This document shows positions 1-10,354 of a stretch of DNA of 64,000 nt, piece by piece. A model generated the notes under the pieces. It searched no databases, had not been told where the DNA came from, and saw only the letters and a list, made by a program, of their open reading frames with translations. The stretch's first letter is position 1. The number at the start of each line of letters is the position of its first letter. A program made the position numbers and the translations under genes. Source of the DNA: Candidatus Paraburkholderia kirkii (GTDB lineage: Bacteria; Pseudomonadota; Gammaproteobacteria; Burkholderiales; Burkholderiaceae); assembly GCA_001189345.1 (NCBI GenBank), contig LFKV01000023.1, positions 124,001 through 188,000 on the forward strand. The letters run 5' to 3'.

Positions 1-1335
1 GAGCTGCTCGTCACCTTGCGCACCGGCCTGCTGTTCATCACGCACGACCGCGCGTTCCTCGATCGCGTGGCAACGCGCATCGTCGAGCTGGATCGCGGAC
101 GCCTGCTGTCGTACCCCGGCAACTTCACCGCATATCAGACGCGCAAGGCCCAGCAGCTCGAAGTCGAGAAAGTCGAGCAGGAGAAGTTCAACAAGCTGCT
201 CGCGCAGGAGGAAGTGTGGATTCGCAAGGGCGTCGAAGCGCGGCGCACGCGCAGCGTCGGGCGTATCGCGCGGCTGGTCGAGATGCGCCGCGAGCGCGCA
301 GAACGACGCAACGTGCAGGGCAATGTCAGGCTCCATGTCGGGCAGGGCGAGAAGTCCGGCAAGATCGTCGCCGAGCTGACCGACGTGACGAAGCGCTACG
401 GCGAGCGCACCATCGTCGACCGCTTCACGGCCACCGTGATGCGCGGCGACAAGATCGGCCTTGTCGGGCCGAACGGCGCGGGCAAGACGACACTGCTGAA
501 GCTCATCCTCGGCGAGCTGCAGCCCGACGAAGGCCGCGTGCGCATCGGCACCAACATTCAGGCCGCATACTTTGATCAGATGCGCGCGCAGCTCGATCTC
601 GACAAGTCGCTCGCCGACACCATCAGCCCGGGCAGCGAATGGGTCGAAGTGAACGGCGTGAAGAAGCACATGATGAGCTATCTCGGCGACTTCCTGTTCG
701 CACCCGAACGCGCGCGCTCGCCGGTGCGCTCGCTGTCGGGCGGCGAGCGCAATCGCCTCCTGCTCGCGCGGCTCTTCGCGCGGCCCGCAAACGTCCTCGT
801 GCTCGACGAGCCGACCAACGACCTCGACATCCCCACGCTCGAACTGCTCGAGGAGCTGCTCGCGGATTACGAAGGCACCGTGTTGCTCGTGAGCCACGAC
901 CGCGCGTTCCTGGACAACGTCGTGACCTCGGTGTTCGCGGCGGAAGGCGGCGGCAGGTGGCGCGAATACGTCGGCGGCTTCTCCGACTGGCAGGTTCAGC
1001 GCGAACGTTCGGAGCGTATCGCCGAGGAAGCGGCGCGTCAGAGCGCGAAGGAAGCGCCGCGCGACGACGCGCCCAAGGAAAGCGCGGCGGGCCGCAACGC
1101 GCAGCGCACCGTGAAGCTCTCGTTCAAGGAGCAGCGCGAACTGGAGGCGCTGCCGGCGCGCATCGCCGAGCTCGAGGAGGAGCAGAAGGCGATCGGCGCG
1201 CAGCTCGAGGACGGCTCGATCTTCGCGAGGGACGCGAAGGAAGGCGCGCGGCTCTCGGAGCGGTACGCGGCGATCGAAGAGGAGTTGCTCGTCGCGCTCG
1301 AGCGCTGGGAAGCGCTGGAAGCGAAGCGCGGGTAA
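1..1335 (+). CDS. uup: ABC-F ATPase Uup, 5' end outside the window
   Basis: Soluble ABC-F protein with two ATPase domains and no membrane part; the family acts on ribosomes, and Uup has also been tied to precise excision of transposons. The frame is open from base 1, so the start and most of the first ATPase domain lie upstream; the window opens at the first-domain H-loop (FITHDRAFLD). The second domain is complete: Walker A GPNGAGKTT (about 468-494), signature LSGGERNR (about 733-756), Walker B LVLDEPTNDLD (about 796-828) and H-loop VSHDRAFLD. The last ~90 residues are charged and heptad-like, which fits the C-terminal coiled-coil DNA-binding domain that marks Uup among ABC-F proteins. No disruption is seen. 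Confidence 0.9.
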   Translation, partial: ELLVTLRTGLLFITHDRAFLDRVATRIVELDRGRLLSYPGNFTAYQTRKAQQLEVEKVEQEKFNKLLAQEEVWIRKGVEARRTRSVGRIARLVEMRRERAERRNVQGNVRLHVGQGEKSGKIVAELTDVTKRYGERTIVDRFTATVMRGDKIGLVGPNGAGKTTLLKLILGELQPDEGRVRIGTNIQAAYFDQMRAQLDLDKSLADTISPGSEWVEVNGVKKHMMSYLGDFLFAPERARSPVRSLSGGERNRLLLARLFARPANVLVLDEPTNDLDIPTLELLEELLADYEGTVLLVSHDRAFLDNVVTSVFAAEGGGRWREYVGGFSDWQVQRERSERIAEEAARQSAKEAPRDDAPKESAAGRNAQRTVKLSFKEQRELEALPARIAELEEEQKAIGAQLEDGSIFARDAKEGARLSERYAAIEEELLVALERWEALEAKRG

Positions 1336-1566
1336 GCGCCCGGCCGGTCGCGCGCAACGACCATTTTATGCTCCCGAGGTGGCGCGGCGAGCGAAAACCG
1401 CTATTCTCTCAGCGCGGCCGGGGGCGACGGACAGGGCCAGAGCCTTGCCCGACGCGCCTTCGGCCAGGCAAATCGTCAAGCAGGATCCAGGCATTCGACG
1501 GCATTTCGGGCGTTACGCCGTGACATGTTCCCGCGAGGACGCCCGACGCCGGATCAACGTTCAACT

Positions 1567-3606
1567 ATGTCCACGAAAAAATCCAGCCCAATGGCCACAG
1601 GCACGGAACGAGGCAGGCGCACGGTCATGAGCGCCAAGGCGGCCGGCTACAGCGAAGCATCGATCAAGGTGCTGAAGGGCCTCGAGCCCGTCAAGCAGCG
1701 TCCCGACATGTACACGCGCACGGAAAATCCGCTGCACATCATTCAGGAAGTCATCGACAACGCTTCGGACGAAGCGCTCGGCGGCTTTGGCAAGCAGATC
1801 ACCGTGACCGTGCATGCGGACAACTCCGTCTCCGTCGAGGACGACGGGCGCGGCATTCCCTTCGGCCTGCATCCGGAGGAGGGCGTGCCGGTCGTCGAGA
1901 TCGTGTTCACGCGGCTGCACGCGGGCGGCAAGTTCGACAAGGCCGCCGGCGGCGCCTATACGTTCTCGGGCGGCCTGCACGGCGTCGGCGTCTCGGTGAC
2001 CAACGCGCTCGCCACGCGCCTCGAAGTGACGGTCTGGCGCGACAACAAGGTCGCGCAGCTCGCGTTCTCCAACAGCGACGTCGTCGAGGCGCTCACGACG
2101 CGCGCGGCCGAACGTGGCGCAAAGAAGAGCGGCACGCGCGTGCGCGCCTGGCCGAATCCGAAGTACTTCGACTCCGCCAATCTGCCGCTCGGCGAACTGC
2201 AGCGCCTCTTGCGCTCGAAGGCGGTGCTGCTGCCGGGCGTCGAAGTGGTGCTCGTGATCGAGAAAACCGGCGAGCGTCAGAGCTGGAAATACGAAGACGG
2301 CCTGCGCGGCTATCTGCTCGAAGGCATGGGCGGCAGCGAGCTGCTGATTCCGCTCTTCGAAGGCGAGCGCTATGCGGAAAGCTCGCGCAACACCGAGGAA
2401 ACCTTCGCGGAAGGCGAGGGTGCGTCGTGGGTCGTCGCGTGGAGCGAGGAAGGCCCGCTGCTGCGCGAATCGTACGTGAACCTCATTCCGACGCCCGCGG
2501 GCGGCACGCACGAATCCGGCCTGCGCGACGGTCTGTTCCAAGCGGTCAAGAACTTCGTCGAGATCCACAATCTGCAGCCGAAGGGTGTGAAGCTGCTCGC
2601 GGAAGATGTGTTCGCGCGCGTGTCGTTCATGCTGTCGGCGAAGGTGCTCGATCCGCAGTTCCAGGGGCAGATCAAGGAGCGTCTCAACAGCCGCGACGCC
2701 GTAAAGCTCGTGTCGTCGTTCTCGCGGCCGGCACTGGAGTTGTGGCTGAACCAGCACGTCGAGTACGGCAGGAAGCTCGCGGAACTCGTGATCCGTCAGG
2801 CGCAGGCGCGCACGCGCACCGGCCAGAAGGTCGAGAAGAAGAAGAGCTCGGGCGTGGCCGTGCTGCCCGGCAAGTTGACCGATTGCGAATCGACGGACAT
2901 CGCCCGCAACGAGCTCTTTCTCGTCGAGGGCGATTCCGCGGGCGGCTCCGCAAAGATGGGCCGCGACAAGGAGTTCCAGGCCATCCTGCCGCTACGCGGC
3001 AAGGTGCTGAACACGTGGGAGACGGAACGCGACCGCCTCTTCGCGAACAACGAAGTGCACGACATCGCCGTGGCGATCGGCGTCGATCCGCATGGTCCGG
3101 ACGATCAGATCGACATCTCGAACCTGCGCTACGGCAAGATCTGCATCCTGTCGGATGCGGACGTCGACGGCGCGCACATTCAGGTGCTCCTGCTCACGCT
3201 CTTCTTCAAGCACTTCCCGCAGCTGATCGAGCGCGGCCATGTCTGCGTCGCGCGCCCGCCGCTGTTTCGCGTCGACGCGCCCGCGCGCGGCAAGAAGCCC
3301 GCGCAGAAGCTCTACGCGCTCGACGAGGGCGAGCTCGAGGCGATCCTCGACAAGCTGCGCAAGGACGGCGTGCGCGAATCGCAATGGACGATCAGCCGCT
3401 TCAAGGGCTTGGGCGAAATGAGCGCGGAACAGCTCTGGGACACGACCATGAACCCCGATACGCGCCGTCTTTTGCCGGTCAGCCTGGGCGATCTCGGCTT
3501 CGATCTCACCGTGTCGCGCATGACGATGCTGATGGGCAAGGGTGAAGCGGCGTCGCGCCGCAACTGGCTCGAAGAGAAGGGCAACGAGGTCGAAGCCGAC
3601 ATTTGA
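1567..3606 (+). CDS. parE: DNA topoisomerase IV subunit B
   Basis: ATPase subunit of topoisomerase IV, which decatenates daughter chromosomes with ParC. The GHKL ATPase shows EVIDNASDEAL and the lid YTFSGGLHGVG; the TOPRIM domain shows EGDSAGGSAK and DADVDGAHI; the C-terminus has the usual SRFKGLGEM block. I chose the ATG at 1567 (MSTKK), the start form usual for the Burkholderia protein; an upstream ATG at 1525 adds 14 unlikely residues. parC follows after 32 bp. Oddity: residue 47 is Asp in KQRPDMYTRT, where the GyrB/ParE family almost always has Gly (RPGMY). Otherwise full length (679 aa) and intact. Confidence 0.95.
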   Translation: MSTKKSSPMATGTERGRRTVMSAKAAGYSEASIKVLKGLEPVKQRPDMYTRTENPLHIIQEVIDNASDEALGGFGKQITVTVHADNSVSVEDDGRGIPFGLHPEEGVPVVEIVFTRLHAGGKFDKAAGGAYTFSGGLHGVGVSVTNALATRLEVTVWRDNKVAQLAFSNSDVVEALTTRAAERGAKKSGTRVRAWPNPKYFDSANLPLGELQRLLRSKAVLLPGVEVVLVIEKTGERQSWKYEDGLRGYLLEGMGGSELLIPLFEGERYAESSRNTEETFAEGEGASWVVAWSEEGPLLRESYVNLIPTPAGGTHESGLRDGLFQAVKNFVEIHNLQPKGVKLLAEDVFARVSFMLSAKVLDPQFQGQIKERLNSRDAVKLVSSFSRPALELWLNQHVEYGRKLAELVIRQAQARTRTGQKVEKKKSSGVAVLPGKLTDCESTDIARNELFLVEGDSAGGSAKMGRDKEFQAILPLRGKVLNTWETERDRLFANNEVHDIAVAIGVDPHGPDDQIDISNLRYGKICILSDADVDGAHIQVLLLTLFFKHFPQLIERGHVCVARPPLFRVDAPARGKKPAQKLYALDEGELEAILDKLRKDGVRESQWTISRFKGLGEMSAEQLWDTTMNPDTRRLLPVSLGDLGFDLTVSRMTMLMGKGEAASRRNWLEEKGNEVEADI

Positions 3607-3638
3607 GCTCGACTTAAGCAACGCACAACGGATATTCG

Positions 3639-5957
3639 ATGGGAATCACAGACGATCTCTTCGCCGAACAGACCGCACCGGACGGCGAACAACTGACGCT
3701 CGGCGACTACGCCGAACGCGCGTATCTCGACTACGCAGTGAGCGTGGTCAAGGGCCGCGCCTTACCGGATGTGTGCGACGGACAGAAGCCTGTGCAGCGC
3801 CGCATCCTGTACGCGATGAACGAGATGGGCTTGTCGAACAACGCCAAGCCGGTGAAATCGGCGCGCGTGGTCGGCGACGTGCTGGGTAAATATCACCCGC
3901 ACGGCGATCAGTCCGCGTACGACGCGCTCGTGCGCCTCACGCAGGATTTCTCGATGCGCTATCCGCTCATCGACGGTCAGGGCAACTTCGGTTCGCGCGA
4001 CGGCGACGGCGCCGCGGCCATGCGATACACCGAAGCGCGCCTGACGTCGATCGCGCGTCTCCTGCTCGACGAAATCGATCAGGGCACGGTCGACTTCATG
4101 CCGAACTACGACGGCTCGTTCGAGGAGCCGAAGCTCTTGCCCGCGCGCTTGCCGTTCCTGCTGCTGAACGGGGCGTCGGGCATCGCGGTGGGTCTCGCGA
4201 CGGAGATTCCGTCGCACAACCTGCGTGAAGTCGCGCAGGCCGCCGTCGCGATGATCCGCGATCCGAAGATCGGCCACGCGGGTCTGATGGAAAAGGTGCC
4301 CGGACCGGATTTCCCCGGCGGCGGTCAGATCATCTCGTCGCCCACGGAAATCTCGGCGGCCTACGAGACCGGCCGCGGCAGCCTCAAGGTGCGCGCGCGC
4401 TGGAAGATCGAGGAGCTGGCGCGCGGGCAGTGGCAGGTCGTCATCACGGAGCTGCCGCCCGGCGTATCGAGCCAGAAGGTCCTCGAGGAAATCGAAGAAC
4501 TCACCAATCCGAAGATCAAGCTCGGCAAGAAGACGCTCACGCCCGAGCAGGTGCAGACCAAGCAGTCGATTCTCGGCCTGCTCGACGCCGTGCGCGACGA
4601 GTCCGGCAAGGGCGCGCCCGTGCGTCTCGTGTTCGAGCCGAAGTCGAGCCGCATCGATCAGACCGAGTTCGTCAACTCGCTGCTCGCGCACACGAGCCTC
4701 GAATCGAACGCGACCATCAACCTCGTGATGATCGGTTCGGACGGGCATCCGCGTCAGAAGGGCATCGTCGAGATCCTGCACGAGTGGATCGGCTTCCGCT
4801 TCGTCACGGTGACGCGGCGCACGCAGCATCGCCTTGGCAAGGTCAATGACCGCATCCATATTCTCGAAGGGCGGATAATCGTCTTCCTGAATATCGACGA
4901 AGTCATCCGTATCATCCGCGAGTCCGACGAGCCGAAGCAGGCGCTGATCGCGCGCTTCAACCTCTCCGACCGGCAGGCGGAGGACATCCTCGAAATCCAG
5001 CTGCGTCAACTGGCGCGGCTGGAGGCGATCAAGATCGAGCAGGAGCTGAAGGACCTGGGCGAAGAAAAGGCCAAGCTCGAAGAGCTGCTCAACAGCGACG
5101 CCGCGATGAAGCGCCTGCTCATCCGGGAAATCGAAGCCGACGCCAAGCAGTACGGCGACGACCGCCGCACGCTGATCCAGCAGGAAAAGCGTGCGACGTT
5201 CGAGGCGCGCGTCGTCGACGAGCCGGTGACAGTTGTCGTGTCGCAGAAGGGCTGGGTGCGCGCGCTGAAGGGCCACGGGCTCGATCTGGCGGGCTTCACG
5301 TTCAAGCAGGGCGACGGTCTCTATGCGGCGTTCCAGGCGCGCACGCCGGATTCGCTCGTCGCGTGGAGCAGCAAGGGGCGCGTGTATTCGGTGCCGGTGG
5401 CGTCGCTGCCGGGCGGGCGCGGCGACGGCGTGCCGGTGACGTCGTTGATCGAGCTCGAATCGGGCACGCATCTGCTGCATTACTTCGCGGCGAACGCGGA
5501 GCAACCGCTGCTGCTGGCGTCGAGCAACGGCTTTGGCTTCATTGCCAAGCTGGGCGACATGATTAGCCGTCAGAAGGCGGGCAAGGCGTTCATGACGATC
5601 GACGAAGGCGCGGCGCCGCTCGCGCCGATGCCCGTGCTGCCCGGCGCGACCTATGTCGCGTGCCTGTCGAGCGCGGGGCGCCTGCTCGTCTTCGGCATGG
5701 ACGAGATGAAGACGCTCTCGGGCGGCGGTCGCGGCGTCACGCTGATGACGCTCGACGCTAAGGAAACGCTGCGCCAGGCGCTCGCGATCGATGCGCGCGG
5801 CGTCGTGATGATCGGCACCGGACGCGGCAGCAAGGTGAAGGACGAGAAGCTCACGGGCTCGCAGTTGCAGCTGCATCTCGGCAAGCGCGCAAGGAAAGGG
5901 CGCGCGCCGGACTCCTCGTTGAAGATGACGGATTTGCGGCCGGTTTTCGAGGAGTGA
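3639..5957 (+). CDS. parC: DNA topoisomerase IV subunit A
   Basis: DNA breakage-reunion subunit of topoisomerase IV, 772 aa, partner of ParE encoded just upstream. The winged-helix domain has the [13 protein letters not shown] segment (the quinolone-determining region, with Gln where E. coli ParC has Ser80) and [11 protein letters not shown] with catalytic Tyr at residue 130. The coiled coil ([14 protein letters not shown]) and the C-terminal beta-pinwheel repeats follow. The frame is clean over 2.3 kb. It ends 58 bp before a strong hairpin terminator, so parE-parC form a closed two-gene unit. Confidence 0.95.
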   Translation: MGITDDLFAEQTAPDGEQLTLGDYAERAYLDYAVSVVKGRALPDVCDGQKPVQRRILYAMNEMGLSNNAKPVKSARVVGDVLGKYHPHGDQSAYDALVRLTQDFSMRYPLIDGQGNFGSRDGDGAAAMRYTEARLTSIARLLLDEIDQGTVDFMPNYDGSFEEPKLLPARLPFLLLNGASGIAVGLATEIPSHNLREVAQAAVAMIRDPKIGHAGLMEKVPGPDFPGGGQIISSPTEISAAYETGRGSLKVRARWKIEELARGQWQVVITELPPGVSSQKVLEEIEELTNPKIKLGKKTLTPEQVQTKQSILGLLDAVRDESGKGAPVRLVFEPKSSRIDQTEFVNSLLAHTSLESNATINLVMIGSDGHPRQKGIVEILHEWIGFRFVTVTRRTQHRLGKVNDRIHILEGRIIVFLNIDEVIRIIRESDEPKQALIARFNLSDRQAEDILEIQLRQLARLEAIKIEQELKDLGEEKAKLEELLNSDAAMKRLLIREIEADAKQYGDDRRTLIQQEKRATFEARVVDEPVTVVVSQKGWVRALKGHGLDLAGFTFKQGDGLYAAFQARTPDSLVAWSSKGRVYSVPVASLPGGRGDGVPVTSLIELESGTHLLHYFAANAEQPLLLASSNGFGFIAKLGDMISRQKAGKAFMTIDEGAAPLAPMPVLPGATYVACLSSAGRLLVFGMDEMKTLSGGGRGVTLMTLDAKETLRQALAIDARGVVMIGTGRGSKVKDEKLTGSQLQLHLGKRARKGRAPDSSLKMTDLRPVFEE

Positions 5958-6015
5958 AGGCGTAACTTCGGTGAGGCGATGCCGATATAACGGCATCGTG
6001 CGTGGGGACATCATC

Positions 6016-6058
6016 AAGAGAAACGCCTCGTCGCGATGTGCGACGAGGCGTTTCTCTT
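6016..6058. terminator. bidirectional hairpin terminator after parC
   Basis: A perfect 19-bp inverted repeat (6016-6034 with 6040-6058, 5-nt loop). The arms begin with AAGAGAAACG and end with TTTCTCTT, giving A/T-rich outer ends on both strands. Confidence 0.85.
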
Positions 6059-6157
6059 TGTGTTTATCCCTGGCACGTTGGAACTGATGAGCGGTGTCTC
6101 AGCCGAATGTCCAAACTTTAATCAGTCAACGAAAACGAAGTCAGATCGGAAACATAA

Positions 6158-6614
6158 ATGAACAAAGCCATCGAAGCCGCGCTCTTTCTGCACTTGCTCG
6201 GCGTAGCCGTATGGATAGGCGGGATGGTCTTCGCGCATTTCTGCCTGCGACTCGCGCTCGGCGATCTCGCGCCCCAGTTGCGCCTGCCGCTGTGGGAATC
6301 GGTCTTCACGCGCTTCTTCAACTGGGTCGCGGGCGCGGTGCTCGTGATCCTGCTCACGGGCGGCCCTGCTCATGCAGTTCGGCGGCGGTCACGCGGTGTG
6401 GCCGCTGCATGCGATGGCCGAACTCGGCATCGTGATGATGCTCATCTTCGGACACATCCGCTTTGCCGTGTTTCCGCGCATTCGCCGTGCGGTGCAGACG
6501 CAGAACTGGCCGGACGGGGCGAGGGCGGTCGGAATGGTGAGAAGGCTCGTCGTGATCAATCTCGTGCTCGGTGTCGTGACCATCGGCAGGGCTGTGCTGT
6601 CGCGCGGGCTCTGA
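6158..6614 (+). pseudogene. CopD-like small membrane protein, frameshifted
   Basis: Four-helix integral membrane protein of the CopD/DUF type. The N-terminal frame reads MNKAIEAALFLHLLGVAVWI and continues through a second helix to LVILLTGG; the rest (LLMQFGGGHAVWPLHAMAEL, then GIVMMLIFGHIRFAVFPRIR and RLVVINLVLGVVTIG) is in another frame. The shift lies near 6360-6372 in a G/C-rich run. Together the frames give about 150 residues, the normal size for such proteins. The function of these small members is not established. Family assignment is by helix pattern and conserved His residues only. Confidence 0.6.
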
Positions 6615-6665
6615 TCCCGGCGCTCACCCCGAGCGCGTTCGCCTGCGCGAACGCCATTGCTTCCA

Positions 6666-7189
6666 TCACCCGCCGCGTTCGTCGCTGAGCGCGGTGCTGG
6701 ATTCGCGTCCCGCATTCCTGCGCACGCGCGGCGACTGCCCACGCGGCCAGCCGCACGCGCCGAAGCAATCGAGCAGCGCCTGCACACCGTCCGCCGGCAC
6801 GGGCCGCGAGAACAGAAAGCCTTGCGCTTCCACCGGCCCCAGCGCCGCGAGCCGCCGCGATCTGCTCCTCCCGTCTCGACCGTCGAGATCAGATCGAAGT
6901 TGTCGGGCGACTTCTCGTACTCGTACTTGACGAAGCGCGTGATCTGGTCGACCTGGTGAATCGCCTTGATGGTGTGCTGCTCGAGCGCCGATAAAAGGAT
7001 CGCGGCGGAGGCCATCGACTCGTGCGTCGTCGCCTCGCGTTCGACCGACAGCCGCGCGAAGATCACCGCCCACAGCAGCGCCAGCACGAAGGTGCCGAGT
7101 ATCGGAATCGCCAGCAGCGCGCGCCGCCGCCGCGCCGATGGGGCGCCGAGCAGGGTGTCGGTGGCGGCGTGCGAGCGCGTCCGCTTCAT
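6666..7189 (-). pseudogene. sensor-EAL c-di-GMP phosphodiesterase, internally deleted remnant
   Basis: The N-terminus (ATG at 7189, MKRTRSHAATD) has a membrane helix (LLAIPILGTFVLALLWAVIF) and the start of a periplasmic sensor (HQVDQITRFVKYEYEKSPDN). After about 105 residues it jumps to the far C-terminus of an EAL domain: VET, RLAALGPVEAQGFLFSRPVP and ADGVQALLDC. Everything between, including any GGDEF and the EAL catalytic motif, is missing, and the two parts are in different frames (shift near 6870). The junction lies at the VET codons. This is a dead gene left by a deletion of probably 1-2 kb. Confidence 0.7.
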
Positions 7190-7603
7190 GGCGCGTCCTG
7201 CGGCGCAGGATCGTGTGGCGCCGGGCGTGCTGCGAACTGCGCGAGGTGTATAAAGCGATGCATGTTCTGAGGCGTGCGGCCGAAACGAGTGACTATACCG
7301 TGCGTGGCGCGCAATGGATGATCGGCGGATATGTGGTCCAGAACCCGATCCACGTCGATACGGGCCGCAACGGCCGTTCGGCGATCCCTGTTGCGCAGCC
7401 GCGCCCGTCCCCGCCATGAGCGTCGCGGCGAGCGCTCGGTCTCTTCAGAAGCATACGTTTGCGCTGCGGCGCACGCCATCGATGCGAACCGCGACTGATT
7501 TCCGATCCCCGACTGTTCAGATATTAGCGAAGGCTCGGGGTTTAAGAAAGGGGCGGCATGTGGGGTATACGCGTGGCCCGGACGGCGCGCGCGGGTCACT
7601 GTT
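7190..7603. other. no gene recognised
   Basis: About 410 bp between two decayed genes. Open frames here are short, overlap on both strands and show no family features. I see no hairpin terminator or RNA gene. Confidence 0.5.
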
Positions 7604-8490
7604 TCAAATACCGAACGTGCCGTCGACGACGGTAACCGACTGGCCGCCGATCCACACCGGCGCGCCGCTCGCTTCATCGTCGTAAGTGATGCTCACGCGC
7701 CCGTCGCGGCCGAGCGCCGTGCCCTGGCGCACGGTGAACGAAGCGCCGGGCCGCCTGCCCTGCGCGCTCAGGAGCATGGCGAGCGCCGCGTTCGCGCTGC
7801 CCGTGACCGGATCCTCGATGTTCTCCGTCAGCAGGATCCACGCGCAGCTCGAACGTCGCCGGCCCGCCGGGCGCATGCGGCCCGTAGACCGCGATGCCGT
7901 GCGTGCCCGTTTCCGCGATCAGCACCGCGAACGATTCGCGTGCCTGGCCGTGCAGCGACATCGCGAGACAGTGCGCGGTGTCCCGCATGCGCACGACGAG
8001 CCAGGGCGCGCCGTTGTTCACGGCCGCGGGCGGGGCGCTGAAATCGATTACGGCGGCGCCGAGCGCGGCGGCAAGGCGTTCGTTCTGCTCGTCCGTCAGC
8101 GGCACGATGCATGCTGGCGGCGAACGCCCACTCGCCGTCGGCGCGCTCCGCGAGCGCGACCAGCCCGACGCCGCATTCCTGCACGAGCCGACCGGGCGTC
8201 CTGGGCGTGTAGCCGCCGCTGTCGATAAGCGCATACGCGCTGCCGAGCGTCGGATGGCCCGCGAACGGCAGCTCGACTGCGATCGTGAAGATGCGCACCC
8301 GATAGTCGGCGCGCGGATCGGTCGGTGGCAGGAGGAACGCGGTCTCCGACAGATTGATCCAGCGTGCGATTTCCTGCATGCGCTTGGTGGAAAGACCTTC
8401 GGCGCCGAAGATCACGGTGAGCGGATTGCCCTTGAACGGAACGGCAGTGAAGACGTCGACCTGCTTGAACTGAACGGTGCGTATGGTCAT
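7604..8490 (-). pseudogene. PhzF-family isomerase, two frameshifts
   Basis: PhzF-like proteins have a diaminopimelate-epimerase fold; most members have no known substrate. Start at 8490 (MTIRTVQFKQVDVFTAVPFK). The reading passes through three frames: GNPLTVIFGAEGLSTKRMQE...LPFAGHPTLGSAYAL, then LTDEQNERLAAALGAAVIDF...GIAVYGPHAPGG, then ENIEDPVTGSANAALAMLLS to the end at 7604. Breaks lie near 8105-8125 and 7830-7850. The diagnostic PFAGHP and EDPVTGSA motifs survive, so decay looks recent. Confidence 0.85.
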
Positions 8491-8517
8491 GACTGTTCCC
8501 CGAGTTCGTTGAAGGCG

Positions 8518-8550
8518 CAAAAAAACCCGACGCGCGGACGCGCCGGGTTT
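8518..8550 (-). terminator. terminator of ridA
   Basis: On the minus strand a GC-rich hairpin (arms AACCCGGCGCG and CGCGTCGGGTT) is followed by a run of seven T. It lies about 25 bp after the ridA stop and just before phzF, so ridA is transcribed alone. Confidence 0.75.
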
Positions 8551-8573
8551 CGCTTGCGGCGATGAAGACGCGC

Positions 8574-9035
8574 TTACGCGACTTCCGCGATCAGCTCGAT
8601 CTCGACGCACGCGCCGAGCGGAATCTGCGCGACGCCGAACGCGGAGCGCGCATGCTTGCCCGCGTCGCCGAAGACTTCCGCGATCAGCTCGGACGCGCCG
8701 TTCGTCACGATGTGCTGCTCGGTGAAATCGGGCGTCGAGTTCACGAGGCTCATCACCTTGACGATGCGCTTCACCTTGTTGAGGTCGCCGACGTGCGCAT
8801 GCAGCGTCGCGATCAGGTCGATGGCCACGTTGCGCGCGGCGGCCTTGCCTTCTTCCGTGGCAATGCTGGCGCCGAGCTTGCCGACGTGCACCTTGCCGTC
8901 CTTCTTCGCGATGTGTCCCGACAGGTACACGGTGTTGCCGCTTTGCGCGCTCATCACGTAAGCGGCGGCGGGCGCGCCCGCCGCGGGAAGTTCGATGCCG
9001 AGTTCCTTCAGCTTGTCATACACGTTGGATGCCAT
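8574..9035 (-). CDS. RidA-family protein (YjgF/YER057c/UK114)
   Basis: RidA proteins hydrolyse reactive enamine/imine intermediates made by PLP enzymes. Start at 9035 (MASNVYDKLKELGIELP) is set by AGGAG six bases upstream; the longer ATG at 9068 has no such site. The family core is present: YVMSAQSGNTVYLSGHIAKK, NVAIDLIATLHAHVGDLNKV and a Pro-Leu-Gly-Ala-Cys-Val-Glu-Ile-Glu ending. At 153 aa it belongs to the longer RidA subgroup. The adjacent gene is a PLP aminotransferase. It is the only intact gene between 6.1 and 14.2 kb. Confidence 0.9.
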   Translation of the reverse strand: MASNVYDKLKELGIELPAAGAPAAAYVMSAQSGNTVYLSGHIAKKDGKVHVGKLGASIATEEGKAAARNVAIDLIATLHAHVGDLNKVKRIVKVMSLVNSTPDFTEQHIVTNGASELIAEVFGDAGKHARSAFGVAQIPLGACVEIELIAEVA

Positions 9036-9083
9036 CGGTTGCTCCTGTGACTGGATGAAAGGGCGCATGCGCGCCCCGAGGAA

Positions 9084-10248
9084 TCAGATGCTCGCGCGAA
9101 TCAGTGCGCCGAGCCGGGCCGCGCCTTCGTCGATCGTCGCGGACGGCACCGTCACGAACGACAGGCGCATCGTATTGTGTTCCGGCTCGTTCGCGAAGAA
9201 CGGGCCGCCCGGCACGAAGGCTACGTTCTGCGCGATGGACTGCTCGAGGAGCTTCATCGAGTCGACGTGCTTCGGCAGCTTCACCCACACGAACATGCCG
9301 CCTTCCGGCCGGTTCCATTCGACTCCGGCGGGCATGTAACGTTCCAGCGCGTCGAGCATCGCCTGGCACTGGTCACGATAGAGCGCGCGGATGGTCGGCA
9401 CGTGCCGGTCGAGGAAGCCGTCCTTCACCACCTCGTACACGATGCGCTGCGTAAGGCTCGGCGTGTGCAGGTCGGTCGCCTACTTGGCCTGCACGAGCTT
9501 GAAGTGCAGTTCCTCGGGCGCGATGATGTAGCCCACGCGCAGGCCGGGCGCCAGCACCTTCGAGAACGAGCCGAGGTGCACGATGTGATCCGGCGCCATC
9601 GAGAGCAGCGGCGCGCCGGCGTAGTCGAGCGCGCCGTAGGGGTCGTCCTCGATCACCGGGAACGCCGCCTTCTGCGCGAACGCGGCGAGCGCACGGCGGC
9701 GCTCGAGCGGCAGGCGGGCCGGTCGGGTTCTGGAAGTTGGGCTGCGCGTAGAGCAGGCGCGCGTTCGCCGTGAGCGCGGCGTCGAGGCTTTCGGGAATGA
9801 GGCCGGATTCGTCCGTCGGCACCTGCGCGTACTGCGGCTCGAAGAGCGAGAACGACTGCAGTGCGCCGAGGTACGTCGGCGTCTCGACGAGCACGCGGTT
9901 GCCCGGATCGACGAGCGTCTTGCCCAGCAGATCCAGCGCCTGCTGCGAGCCGGTCGTGATGAGCACCTGCGTCAGACGGATAGGCGCGCCGCGACCCACG
10001 CGCAGCGGCATGAAGCCTTCGGTGGCGCTGTAATGGAGCGCCGCCGAGGGCTGGTCGCGCAGGATGCGCTCCGAGGCATGGCGCATTTCCTCGACGGGAA
10101 ACGTGGCGGGCGAGGGCAGGCCGCCCGCGAAGGAAATGACCTCCGGCCGCTCCGTGACCTTCAGGATTTCGCGAATCGCCGAACTGGTGAGCTTGCGTGC
10201 GCGTTCGGAAAGTTGCCATAGCGTGGCGCGGAGATCGGCTTGCTTCAT
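9084..10248 (-). pseudogene. PLP-dependent aminotransferase (class I/II, 2-aminoadipate type), broken
   Basis: Start at 10248 (MKQADLRATLWQLSERARKL). Clear fold-type I features: VISFAGGLPSPATFP, LITTGSQQALDLLGKTLVDP, YAQPNFQNPTG, then in another frame PVIEDDPYGALDYAG and SFSKVLAPGLRVGY with the PLP lysine. The end reads MRLSFVTVPSATIDEGAARL. Lesions: a frameshift near 9715-9722; an in-frame TAG at 9480-9482 (VQAK-stop-ATDLHT, normally a sense codon); and an apparent short in-frame loss at LRVGRGAPIRLTQ, where relatives have about a dozen more residues. Likely substrate branched or aromatic amino acids, not determinable here. Confidence 0.9.
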
Positions 10249-10354
10249 GAAATGCCTCGGTTGTCTCTGGGGTTGTGTCTTGCGCGGCGCGGGCCGCGTG
10301 CCTTCGATTCCGGGCCGACGAGTGACGGCAGACGGCAATTATCGCGCGAGCGCG

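Noticed and set aside
6069-6085. TGGCACG before the CopD-like gene as a sigma54 promoter
   Set aside because: No GC dinucleotide at the required -12 spacing.
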